Position numbers and translations under genes: made by a program
Part shown: positions 25,201 to 36,099 of the stretch, one piece after another
Numbering within the stretch: position 1 is the stretch's first letter
How the letters are laid out: the number at the start of each line of letters is the position of its first letter
Origin: Dillenia suffruticosa
Taxonomy: Eukaryota; Streptophyta; Magnoliopsida; Dilleniales; Dilleniaceae
NCBI GenBank assembly: GCA_033439265.1
Contig: JAVTVX010000034.1
Location: forward strand, 10,261,001 to 10,325,000
DNA: 64,000 bases
Reading direction: 5' to 3'
The notes under the pieces: model-generated
What the model saw: only the letters and a program-made list of their open reading frames with translations
Databases searched by the model: none
What the model was told of the DNA's origin: nothing

Positions 25201-25839
25201 GAAATTAAATGGATTGCTCGTGGACCAAATCCATTGGTTAGAAATTACAATGGGTATGTAATCAATGGATATCGATTCCATATAAAAGATAGAGAGAAAT
25301 GCCTTCAGACCCAGAATTCAGGTATTGTGGTTGCAGTGGATGATATTAGTTATGCAAGTGCCAAGGATAAAACACCCATTCAAGCTAAAGTTAATTATTA
25401 TGGAATATTACGGCAAATTATTGAAGTAAACTATAATGGAATGTATACATTTGTGTTATTTCGGTGTGATTGGGTTGACCTACAACGAGGATGCAAGAAG
25501 GATAGATTTGGTTCAACACTTGTAAATTTTTCATATCTCAATCATACAGGTATGGATTTGTTGGATGATCCTTATGTGTTGGCAGCTCAGGCAAAGAAGG
25601 TATTTTATGTAATGGATGAAAGAGACAAAGGATGGCTTGTTGTAAAGCATGTTAAGCTTAGAGATGAATTTGACATGGGTGATGAAGTAAACTTGAATTC
25701 AGAAAGTAACACTTCAAACAATCAGCAGGTGTGGGTTCGGAGTAATATTGATGAAGACGAAGGGAATGTATCAATAGACATGAATGATGATGATGATATT
25801 GATAGAGTAGGATGGGATGAATATTTGTATGAAATGTAA
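22209..25839 (+). CDS. TNP2-type CACTA transposase (TnpD-like)
   Basis: Four exons (22209-24448, 24536-24877, 24973-25078, 25165-25839) with GT-AG introns give an uninterrupted 1120-residue protein. Residues 4-78 are the transposase-associated domain (RRWMYSKSR start; Cys pair in SCPCVKC). Cysteines in CSNDC (about 223) and CYVCGASRW (about 240) precede the TNP2 core, with acidic candidates in LAADGFNPF (about 335), INDFPAY (about 428) and HNIDMMHTEKN (about 543). The next part matches DUF4218 (SLIIKICNIF, RWMYPIER, SYVRNRARPEGSIAEGY across the first intron), and exon 4 matches DUF4216 (YGILRQIIEVNY, FRCDWVD, then a Lys/Asp-rich end). In En/Spm the homologous protein binds the terminal CACTA ends and cuts them. 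Which residues are the catalytic triad I cannot assign surely. A run of A at 22981-22997 is kept in frame. Confidence 0.9.
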
Positions 25840-26680
25840 TTTTAATAGATTATATTTTTTGTTTTCTCCTATAATGAATGGTAATGGTAATATGTATTGT
25901 ACAGAAATGGTAATAAGTGATAACGAATGATATTAATCATGAAATGATATGAGTATAATAGATCGTAAGAAGCGGTCATAAGTGGTCACAATTGGTAATA
26001 AGTGGTAATAAGTAATAATTGATATTTCTCAACAAGTGTGCATGATAACAAAGTGGTGTATTCAAATTGTAAGAAGTGGTAAGAAGTAATATTGTGTGCA
26101 TTGACAAGTGGTATGTTATATAACCAAGTAATATTCCTTGTGTATGAAATGTATTTTTGTTAAATTATATCATCATTTGTTTTCTAATGGTAATGATATG
26201 AGTATAATAGACGGTAACAAGTGGTAATAAAGTGTGCATGGTAACAAATAGTATATTCAAATTGTAAGAAGTAGTAATAAGTAATCTTCCTTGTGTGCAT
26301 GATAACGAGTGACAAGCGGTATATTATATATGAGTGACAATAATTTTGTTAGATTATATAATTCCTCCATCTAATATACTTTAATGAATGGTAATGGTAA
26401 TATATAGTGTACAGAAATGATAATAATATGTTGTATTGAATGGTAATGATAATATGTAGAAATGGTAATAAGTGATAACAATGAGTATAATAGATGGTAA
26501 CAAGTGGTAATAAGTAATAACTAATATTTCTCAACGTGCATGGTGCATGGTAACAAATGGTATATTCAAATTATAAGAAGTGGTAATAAGTAATAATCCT
26601 TCTGTGCAGATGATAACGAGTGACAAGTGGTATATTTAAGTGGTAACAAGTGATAACAAGTTTGAATAACAATACAAATA
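25840..26680 (+). repeat. Degenerate direct repeats rich in GGTAATAAGTGG
   Basis: Three diverged copies of a 200-300-bp unit start near 25868, 26165 and 26370, each containing GAATGGTAATGG, ATGAGTATAATAGA and ATTCAAATTGTAAGAAG-type blocks. GTAATAAG microrepeats occur throughout. Lies between the transposase and TnpA-like genes. Confidence 0.6.
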
Positions 26681-27339
26681 TATTATTATTACAAAATAAT
26701 TGGTTTTTATATAAATATTTAAGTGAAAATTATATTTAATCTTTGTTTAAATTTAGTTAAGCAACCAATGCAATTTGCAATTATAATTATTTAATTATAT
26801 GTTATGTAGTAATTGGAAGGTTATAATACATATGGACATAAGTTAACAAGTGAATGTGGAACTAAAAATAAAAATAAGAGTGTGTAGAGAAAAAGGAGAG
26901 GATAAATATCTTATTTTTTATTTTTCATTAATATAATAAAATAATAACTACCAACATAATAAAATAATATTAAATATAATTTAAATAATATTAAATATGA
27001 GGTAACATAATTAATTATATCATTACATTTCATTTCATAATTTCATCCTCAATTATAAAATCAAAAATTAAATAAGTATTGTGATTATGTGGTATAATAA
27101 GTATTATTGGTATAATTATCACTACAATAATATAATAATGATATAATAACAAAAGATATAATAAAATATATTAATATTAGAGTGATAATGTAGTAATAAA
27201 AGAATGTAATAATAAAAAAAAATGTTGTCACAAATAAAAAAATATTTGTGTGTGGATGTGTACTAATGATAATGATAAAATGGAGGTAAAGGAAAAGTGG
27301 GTAAAGAAAATGATAATATTTTCCAAATTGTATATATGC

Positions 27340-27375
<36 letters not shown>

Positions 27376-27560
27376 CGAGTCATTGCACCACTCCTCTAAA
27401 TTTCTAATTCTCAGCCAAAATCACATTTCTATAAAAAAAATTAAACTATGAATTAATTAATATTATTAATTTAAATAACGAAATAACTACAATGAAGTAA
27501 GAAATGTTGTGAAGTTTTAAAAAATGGTAAAATATTAAAAAATGGGGTAATAAATAAAAG
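26681..27560. repeat. AT-rich spacer with TA/TG microsatellite
   Basis: AT-rich DNA; a (TA)n(TG)n microsatellite lies at about 27332-27375. No gene recognised. Confidence 0.55.
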
Positions 27561-27570
27561 TGTGAAAAAA

Positions 27571-27594
27571 GCGGGAAAAAATTGCGCTATAAAT
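27571..27594 (+). promoter_or_regulatory. Probable TnpA-like gene promoter: inverted E2F site and TATA box
   Basis: GCGGGAAA (27571-27578) is the reverse complement of TTTCCCGC, a perfect E2F consensus; TATAAAT follows at 27588-27594, about 360 bp before the ATG at 27955. The leader is pyrimidine-rich and contains three diverged copies of a CCCTCCAAAACTCT-like phrase. Confidence 0.5.
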
Positions 27595-27954
27595 TATTAT
27601 TCAAAATATCAAAACTTTTCTTTCCCTCCAAAACCTCTCTAAATATATTATAAATCATTCGTCTCTTTCCCTCCAAAACTCTTCAAATATATATTAGAAA
27701 TCATTTTGCCCTTCAAAAACTCTCCAAATATATAACAGAAATCTTTCCGCTTGTTCCATCATAAAAACTCTCCTCTACTCAATACCTCTCCTCCTCTCAA
27801 AACTTTCAAAACTTCTAACTCAACCAAAATTTTATTAGGTCCTTAATCACTATAATATATCTCCATTGCTGAAAAGGTAATCATTTTTTTTTAATAAAAA
27901 GTTGGTTGTACTGTATTTAAAAAAAATTTTAAATTTTTTTAGATTGTGATAAAT

Positions 27955-29881
27955 ATGGGACGAACTAAACGACGGATGATTATTGTGGCTGATCACGAAG
28001 AATCACAACCATCCCAAGAACAGGTTGAGTCTGAAGAACTCCAGTCATCATCCCAGGATGTTACCCCAGGTTTGGTTAAAAAATAAATACATTTTCGTGA
28101 GGTGATTAATAATTATCTATTTCTAATTTTTTATTTTTAACAGTTGTCAAGAAATGTAGAGGGCCAACGCGATGTCAAGATGTTTGGGACTTAGAAAAAG
28201 GAAAACGAATGATGGTTGAAATGAACGAATTAAATCAACCAATAGGAATTGATGGTACAATTTTTACCAGATTTCTGGGCTCTATAGTCAGAGTGCATTC
28301 CATTGCTCCAATAAACTATAAGACTTGGCGTGATATGCCAATAGAGTATAAAGAGGATATGTGGAAAATTGTACAGGTATTTAGTTTTATTAATTGTTTA
28401 ATGGTTAATAGTATAAATGAAAATTAATATACCTAATTTTATTTTATTTTTTGTAGTCAAAGATTTCTTTCAATCCACTCAGAGATGAGACTAAAAAATG
28501 GGTTATTGCAAATCTGTGTGACAAATGGAAAAGTTTTAAAAATTCTTTGAAATCAAAGTGGTTCGATGATTCACTTGGAATAGAAGAAAATATCAAGAGA
28601 ATGAGAGATGATAGGGTTGATCCAAATCAGTACAAGGAGCTTGTTACTTTCTGGTTGAGTGACAAAGGAAAGGTACAAATTAACAATTTCTTTTAGTACT
28701 CTGCTCACTTGTATTCTAATATTTCTTTTTTTGTGTTAGGAAATTAGTCAAAAAAATTCAGAATGTCGTGCAAAGTTGACAGATCCACATTGTTTAGGAT
28801 CTAAATCATTTGCCAAACTCATACATGAAAAGGTATATTTCTAATTAATTTACTGTATAATATTTCAAATACTTCAAAGTAAATCTCTAAACCACTTTTA
28901 TCATCACAGACGACACAATCTGGGATCAAACCTTGTAGAGCTGATCTTTATATTACCAGTAGAACCAAATCAGATGGCAGTTTAGTTTCTATGAAAGCAA
29001 CAGAAGTTGTGGTATGGATGACTATTTTTATATAATTCTATTTCATATATTTATGGATATTAATGTTTCATTATTACTTCTTCTGATGATGACAACAGGA
29101 AATGATGAAAAATGGAATGAAGTCTATTGAAAATGAAGAAGGGCAATTAGAAAATGGGAATTTATCTTGGAAAAATGATACTGTATCTAAAGTTAAAGGG
29201 CCTGATTCGAGAGGAAGAATCAGATGTGTGGGAAAAGTTACAACTCCATCACAACGCCTGCATTCAACCATACATAATGGAGATGTGACTATTATGATAG
29301 AACGATTAATGGAACAGAATCATAATCTTACTAATTTGGTAAGCAATGTTCTTATGCATGTTGTGATGCATGCCGAAAGTCCACAGCAAGATGGATTGAT
29401 AAATCTGGTTAATGAAGCAAGGCTTGTTGGTGTTCAAGTAAGCTTTCACCATAATCTTACTAATTTCATTTTTATCTTTAAATAATAATTCAAATTATTT
29501 GTATTATTAGATTCCTTCAATACCATCAGATGCTGGGAGTACACAAAGAAGCGAACCATCATCATCACCACTTCACTCTATCCCAAGAGGTAATATTTTC
29601 ATTTATAACTATTTTTTATAATGTACAAATATTCATTTCATTATTTCACTGGTTACTGGTTTTTATGAATAGATTGAAGGAATCTACTATCTTATAAATA
29701 GATTGTACTGGATTTGGGAGTTCAATTTTTAAATTCTGTGATGGTAACATTTTTGGCAACTTCATCACATACTGCTGTTGCTGCTGCTGCTGGTGCTGGT
29801 GGTGTTGGTGGATCTGCAAATTATGATGATGACATTTTTTGCGAGAGAAGAACATCTTATATCTTAGAACAGGACATGTGA
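27955..29881 (+). CDS. TnpA-like protein (Ptta/En-Spm family)
   Basis: Exons 27955-28069, 28144-28376, 28457-28672, 28740-28832, 28910-29011, 29099-29437, 29511-29589 and 29721-29881 join with GT-AG introns to about 445 residues. The first exon is short and acidic; exon 2 has CRGPTRCQDVWDL and FTRFLGSIVR, and exon 3 has CDKWKSFKNSLKSKWF and FWLSDKGK, which are the plant Ptta/En-Spm transposase-family blocks; exon 6 is long with a possible coiled coil. The C-terminus is Ala/Gly-rich. The last acceptor (after GGGAG at 29720) is the only one I found that keeps the frame open, and it lacks a strong pyrimidine tract. In En/Spm, TnpA binds subterminal repeats and regulates the promoter; here that role is inferred. 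A remnant of this gene is at 46510-46990. Confidence 0.78.
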
Positions 29882-31080
29882 TCTTTTTTTTTTTAATGTA
29901 TCCATCACTTTCATTTTCATATATTTTATATTATTTTTGTGATCAGTGTTATTTTTGTGATAATCAAAATTAATCTTCCTACAAAAATATTTGTCTACGA
30001 TGATGATGAATCAGTTACAACCAAATAACTTTTCTAGCATTTTGGTCCTAAATAATATTTTTTCACACACCTGTAGTAATTGAGAGTAAGTTATAGTAAG
30101 ATATAGTAAGATGAATAGAAATAGTAATTTATAGTAATTTATAGTAAGTTATAGTAAGAAATGGTAACTAAGATATAGTAAGATGAATAGAAATAGTAAT
30201 TTATAGTAATTTATAGTAAGTTATAGTAAGACATGGTAACTGAGAATAAAGAAAATAGTAACATGTAATAACCGAGGATACATATGATAACATATGATAA
30301 TTGAATCTTAATTCCTTTTTTTTAATAAAATTAGTAATTGTTCTAACACTTTACGAAAAATTATTTAATTTTCTGTGTGCAACAAATAATAAAAACTTAA
30401 TTAGTACGTATCCAATCATAAAATAATAACATTACGAATATTTGTGATACTTACATAGATAAATAGTAATAAGAATTCTTAATATATGGTGACCGACGAA
30501 TTTTTTTTTAACCGATACAAGAAATAACAATTCTTAACCTTTAAGGTAACCGACAATAAATATAGTAATATTTTCTAACACGTGATAACCGATAGGTAGG
30601 TAGTAACTTTTACCAATATTTTTTAAACCGATACAAAATAATAACAAATCTTAACACTTATGTGATCGAGGATAAATGTAGTATTATTTCCTAACATATA
30701 TGATAATCGATAATAATAAGTAGTAACTTTTACTAACGTTTTTAAATCGATACAAAATAATAACAATTATTAACACTTATGTAACCGACGATAAATCTAA
30801 TATTATTTCCTAACACAATGTAATAACCGACGATAATAGGTAGTAACATTTACCGACGTTTTTTTAACCGATACAAGTCAAGACAATTTCCCAACACTTT
30901 TTTAACTGTCCGTATAGGTCTGAACATGCTCCAACGGTGACTAGAACCGTAGGGAGAGACCAATCCCGACTAGTGTATAGCCAACTGAAGATGCATCCGT
31001 TGGAGAAAATTCTCTTGACGGTTTTATTAGGTTTACCACACGGTTTTTGACCGTCTGCATAGAGCATTTATTTTGTAGTG
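29882..31080. repeat. CACTA-2 right subterminal region
   Basis: From about 30060 the DNA is built of TAGTAAGTTATAGTAAG units (two nearly identical about 85-bp blocks at 30085-30170 and 30170-30240), then of AACCGATAC, AACCGACGATAAA and TTACCGACG units to about 30880, and finally the terminal inverted repeat. This mirrors the left subterminal ACCG repeats and is the likely binding region for the TnpA-like protein. Confidence 0.65.
30929..31005. other. Perfect 9-bp inverted repeat near right end of CACTA-2
   Basis: CTCCAACGG at 30929-30937 and CCGTTGGAG at 30997-31005 can pair around a 59-bp loop that includes GTATAGCCAACTGA. CACTA-3 keeps the same arrangement at 49113-49189 with a 7-bp CTCCAAC/GTTGGAG core. 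Confidence 0.6.
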
Positions 31081-31535
31081 TAAGGTTGCAAAGTTGTCAC
31101 TAGGGATAATATTTTAGATAGACTATAAAAGCTCAAAAGACATGGACTTCAAAAGTATTAAGGGTTACAATGTATAATGCATACCCTTACACAAGTGAAT
31201 GAAATAGTGGATGATACAAGTACACTTCCTATTTTGATGCAAAAATTACCATTACAATGTATAATAGTGAATGGTACAACGTTGTGAAGCATGATGAATT
31301 TGATAGAAAGAAAATACTTTCTTAAATATTGAATTATAAATTGCATCTCTTAAAAATCAAGGGTATGGTGACGAAAGAAAAGTATTAATTGATAGCTATT
31401 TATAGGTTCAAAAGTTTTGGGTGTAGTTAATGTAGTTTTGAAGAAAACTTTGGCTATTAATCTAAGGTTGCAAAGTGTGTGACTAGGGTTAATGTTATGG
31501 ATAGGATAAAAAACCTCAAATGGTTAAAAGAAAAA
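31081..31535 (+). repeat. Tandem duplicated unit: end of copy 1 and full copy 2, with empty CACTA target
   Basis: 31081-31155 continues copy 1 after the CACTA-2 insertion; 31168-31530 is copy 2. At 31461-31475 copy 2 reads TCTAAGGTTGCAAAG, exactly what copy 1 would read with CACTA-2 and one TAA removed. The TAA target is 31463-31465. Confidence 0.85.
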
Positions 31536-31559
31536 AAAATGCCTAAATGATTTCTTAAC

Positions 31560-33540
31560 CTTATGTATGAATTTTTAAATTTTATCTAGAGAGGTTATCA
31601 AAAAGGTTCTAAAGCAAAACAATGAAGTAGCGATCTCTCTTGAATTCCAACAAAAATAAATCTGATTTCTTCCTAAGTTTTAAAGAGAATACCCGAATGG
31701 CTTTTATGCCCAAAATTATTGTTCCCTAACTTTGGAATTCTAATGCGTAATGCATATGATTCTAGTTTTAAAATAGTCTTAGGCATGCTTGTATTTAGAT
31801 CCTAAAAAATATGTGAGGATAGATATTCGTTCAAGTGTAAAACAAAATTTAAAACTCTTGCCCAATACTTATGATGAACATTGTTTCCTATATGCAAGAA
31901 AATGACAAGAATAGTAAAGGTAAGATAAAAATACTCCTATCGGGTGAGATGAATTGCTTCTTCGATTAAGAAGTCGCATCCTTCCCCCAGTTCAGTCCTA
32001 TCCACACACCAGTAGTTTCATCCTTTGTTCCCCTAAATCAAGAGAAATGACTCCTACGAAAATGAAAAATCAAAAGAAAAGGAGAAGAAAAGTAGTTATG
32101 GTTTATAGTTGCAGCTTGACTTCTTAATATATTCAGATGTTATACAAAAGGATAGAGGAGACGTGCTCCAAGAATTTGCCTCCATCATAGGCATTAAGTC
32201 AGTGCCCATTAACCTTGAAAATTGAGTTTATGATGGAACCGTGTATCTCAACGTCACCATATAAACTCACCTCTAGTACTATATAAGGGCCTATCCACTT
32301 TGATATCAGCTTCCACGAAAAGAGCCTATAGTGGCTATTGTACACTAAACCTTGATGCATGTGCTAGGCGCACCATGTCTTTTCCTTATCATGGTTGATC
32401 TGGATGTTCTCATAAGTATTCGAGCAAAATCATCTGATTCATTCTATTAGAGAAACCAGTTATTTTATCTATTTTTCACATCAAAGTTCAAAGGTTTGGT
32501 TGTTCAGTAAGATTTATACTCGAGTTATATAGGTAGGTGACATGCTTTACCATAAACTATCCTACATGGAGATGCCCCGCTTATAAGCAATCCTATAACC
32601 CAAAGCATATCAAAAGTTTGAAACTCCAATCTTTCTTATAAGCATCTACTAGTTTTCTAAAATTCTTTTGTTGCTGATGACGGTCATAGGAGTTGCAAAA
32701 TGACTAAATAGTTTTCAAAGAAATTGAACTACAACCCTAACCTGATTGGTGGAGTGGTAGTTGCTTCAACCTGTTTAGACACGTAATCAACCTCGACTAG
32801 TCTGTATTCATTCACATAAGACTTAGGGAATGGACCCATGAAGTCTATACTCTAAGCGTAAAATGCCTGACACACTAAAATGTTAGTGAAGTGCATCTCA
32901 TATTTTTTGAAGATATGATCTTTTCTCTGGCATTGGTCATATTTGGCACAAAATGTTGTAGCATCTCTAAAAACTATTGGCTAGAAAAATCCATACTCAA
33001 AAACCTTTGTCGCTATCTAATTGGGTCCGAAATGTCCTAATCATCTAGTTGGACAAAGTTTATACATGTATAACTCCTCCCACTTGTAATGCTTGACATC
33101 TGTGAAGAATATTCTTTTTTCTCTGTTGGTACATCAATCCACTTAAAAGCCAATTACTTGTAAGAAAATTAATGAAATTAGCGAACCAGGGTGCCTAAAC
33201 CAAAGAAAAGCTCACGTGTAACTAGAAAACAGCTAGGAGTTTCTTATCCTCCTCATCAACCACCATGTTCAGTGGGCCTCTTGTTGAAAACTTTTTCTCG
33301 TTCGATGTCCAAGTACATTAGTTATATATTCAAGTACATCAGTTATGACCACATCAACCTCCATGTCCAGCATCACGAAATCTACCAGAAAATAGGACAA
33401 CCAACACGTACTAAAATGTCTTCTATGATCCCACTTGGTTTCTCAATGAGTGGTCTGCTGATTGTAGTGTTATGCTTGTTTCATTCAAGTTGTGAGTGTC
33501 AAGTTTTAGAAATAGTGACTAAGATATCAAACTAATTGTA
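31560..33540 (-). pseudogene. Athila-like Ty3/gypsy pol remnants
   Basis: Minus-strand reading, high to low coordinates: about 33475-33290 resembles Athila protease (ADHSLR, then after a frame change KPSGIIEDILVRVG); about 33000-32700 resembles integrase (CAKYDQCQRKDHI zinc part, then [16 protein letters not shown] and [13 protein letters not shown]); about 32340-32200 resembles the integrase C-terminus (LISKWIGPYIV, SLYGDVEI, FKVNG). The RT and RNase H between protease and integrase are missing, and stops are frequent. LTRs are not recognised. Confidence 0.75.
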
Positions 33541-34690
33541 AAACAACCTAGAAGGGGATTGAATATGTTTTTTTAGTAATTTTTGCAATTTTTTGGGTTA
33601 ATTTGAGTATATAAAAGCAGAGTAAAAGATAAAAGAAGAAAATTGAGAAGAGGCACAAGATTTTATAGTGGTTCCACCCAATCGATATATATTCATTCCC
33701 AGACATTCTACTAGATTTTCACTATTTTTCTTAATCAGTACAAACAACTAGATTTGTAGGTTCTAGTTACATCTTATCGTCTTGACTCTCCGAGACTTTC
33801 AACAAACACACAATAGAATGCCTACAACAAATAGACAACTCTTTTCTTTGTCTAGTTACAATGACTAAGGTACAAGAATGTGGAATAAATACAGTGACCC
33901 TTGATGGTTTGATTTTGAGTTTTTGTAGCAAGTGTACAGATTACAAAATGATTTTACAAAGGATCAAGGAATGTTGAGAAAATAATGTTCAGTTTTTGCA
34001 TCAGACTTGTTAGTTTTGTCATTTTTTCTTGAAGATCTGATGAGATATTTATAATTTTATTTACTCCTTTGAATAATTGATCCATTATAGTTGTTAAGCT
34101 TTCGAATATTAACCATTAATGAAGCTTTCAAACGTTACCTATTGATGAACGATTAATACTTTAACCACCTATTTACTTTTTTGTAAAAGTGAATGTTAAA
34201 AGTAATGTGTCAACTAATATTTCAATTATCAAATTCCGATTTTACGGTTGACAACTTTTTGTATATTGTCAATTATCAAATTTGAATTTCAAATTCCGAT
34301 TTTACGGTTGACAACTTTTTATGCCTGGTTAGCTGTTAGTATGTTTCTGTAGATGATTAGTCGACAACTTGTCTCTACTTGCTCTTATGGTGGCTCTTCA
34401 ATGGTCTTCTGTAGTGTGCTTTCTATTTTCCTGCTACTCAATAGTGCGACTCCTCTTGCTTGCTCATGAGGATTGATTTCGGTGTTGCTAGGATGAAGTC
34501 CTAGACAGCGATATCTGGTTGGAGTCTCTATTGTCCTTACTGTCCTCTCTGATTCTACTCATGAGTTCTTTGAACATTTGCTACACATGCCAGCAAGTTG
34601 ATTGTCCATTTGAGTGGACATCTGTCGTAGCTTTCTCCGGACCCCATTGGCTTTAACTTGTTGATATATAATTTGTCTGCTCATTTTACA
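33541..34690. repeat. Unclassified repeat-like DNA
   Basis: Begins with ACAACCTAGAAGGGGATTGA and contains GATTTTATAGTGGTTCCACC, phrases I associate with plant LTR-type repeats, but I cannot delimit an element. An exact 31-bp direct repeat starting AAATTCCGATTTTACGGTTG occurs at 34231 and 34291 (60-bp period). No open coding region. Confidence 0.35.
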
Positions 34691-34699
34691 AATATGTTC

Positions 34700-35640
34700 T
34701 CCCTGTGCTTCCTATTGTATATAATTCAAACACGTATTAATAAAATAATTTAATTCACAGAATATTTTGATGATATTTTATTTACAAATCTTCATAATTG
34801 AAGAAATAATAATAAGCACAATTAATATCGGTCCTTCTAACAATTTGGACACTATTTTGGTATCTGATTGTCTTAGGCATACCAAACAAATCAAATGTTC
34901 GGCCAAGTCGTGGAACATTAATGTAAGTCATAGCAAACATTAATTTAGATAATATATATATTTTTATATTGAAATTAAAAGAAAATTTAAGATTATTATT
35001 ATTTTAATATATTTACCTAACATTAATGTTACGTATGGAATGGAGGGAGACTTAATTTTAATTATTATTATTTTATTAATTTTTGTAGTAGCTGGATATA
35101 ATGTAATTACAAAATATTTAACTTGTCAATGCCAATTTGGTAAAATTATTTCTAGTTCCGCATGTCCTTTACACTTTATAAAATTATTCCTGAAAAATTA
35201 GGCCAAGACCACGTCTAGACTCTATCTAAATCCAGAAAGATAACAATAAGGTGGTGTTTGAAAAATATCTTAATTGATTTAAATTTGTTTATATTTTAAT
35301 TATGTGCAATATCAATTAATTAAATTAAAAATATTTTTAGTTAAATAAAATATATTATTTTATAAGTAAAATAAATTTTTTTCTATCAAAAGCTTTAATT
35401 ATTATTACATAAAATAATTATTTAAAATTAAGCTAACTTTAATTTTTCGAGAAAAAGAAAATAAAGACATGGTATTATATTAATGAAGAAGAAAATTTTG
35501 TATCATCCAAGGAAGAAGAAAAAGAAAAATAAAGACATGGAAACTACTTCATACGCTTGAGAATGAAACATGCCATTACATTAATCTTTTCCCCAAATTT
35601 CACTTATCAAATACAACCTTAGAGGAACTTAGAAGAAAAC
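34700..35640. repeat. Dispersed repeat, copy B
   Basis: Shares with copies A, C and D the AGCACAATTAATATCGGTCC..CAATTTGG block, the CCAAACAAATCAAATGTTCG block (34882 onward), GGAACATTAATGT, and the ATTAATTAAATTAAAAATA stretch, in the same order. No coding seen. Confidence 0.6.
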
Positions 35641-35909
35641 TGGTATTTCAACATTCCTTATTATTAAAAAAAAAAAAAAGAATTACAAACAAACCAAAAA
35701 GGGATTGAGACCACAAATACATTGCCTGCCTAAACTGTCCGCCAAACACTTCCTGAATGAGAAAATATCACTAATAACTTGTCAACATTTGAGTTTTCAA
35801 GTAATGTGCCGAGAAATTGAGGTCAAAGTCATATAGCATTCGCAGGTGAGGTTCCGTTTGCACACTACAACATGACTGGCAAGTTCACACAACCATCTTC
35901 GCAAGCAAT
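35641..35909. other. Spacer left of CACTA-3
   Basis: No recognisable gene. The chance CACTACAAC at 35863 is not the element end. Confidence 0.5.
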
Positions 35910-36099
35910 CACCGCAAAATTAGAGCATTGAGATGACGGTAATATTTATAGGTGGTACGTTTTTTATGGCGTATAGTAACACTTGTGATGAAACTGTTAG
36001 AAAATATATATATTTTACGACGGTATAATATTATTCGTTAGGAAAAGTTTAGCAATCGTTAGTAAAAATTAGATAACCGTTTGTAAAAAACTATATTGA

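Larger units (their letters stand above)
11859..31080 (+). mobile_element. CACTA-2: large, apparently near-complete CACTA/En-Spm element, 19,222 bp
   Basis: The left end CACTACAAAATTAAATCCCT and the reverse complement of the right end, CACTACAAAATAAATGCTCT, pair as a terminal inverted repeat continuing into TATGC..ACGGT. The target duplication is TAA (11856-11858, 31081-31083). The unoccupied paralogous site at 31461-31466 confirms both ends. The element carries four genes: a C48 protease on the minus strand and, on the plus strand, a putative plant transposon protein, a TNP2 transposase and a TnpA-like protein. Between them lie GC-rich islands, GTAATAAG-type microrepeats and subterminal ACGGT/AACCG repeats. 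Three of the four genes read without interruption after splicing, so the element may be, or recently was, autonomous. Confidence 0.93.

Noticed and set aside
33191..33535. Plus-strand 114-residue open frame
   Set aside because: The minus strand here matches an Athila-like protease remnant; the plus frame is its shadow.
35863..35871. CACTACAAC as the left end of CACTA-3
   Set aside because: It does not pair with the right end and has no matching 3-bp duplication; the pairing end is CACCGCAAAATTAGAG at 35910 with AAT duplication.
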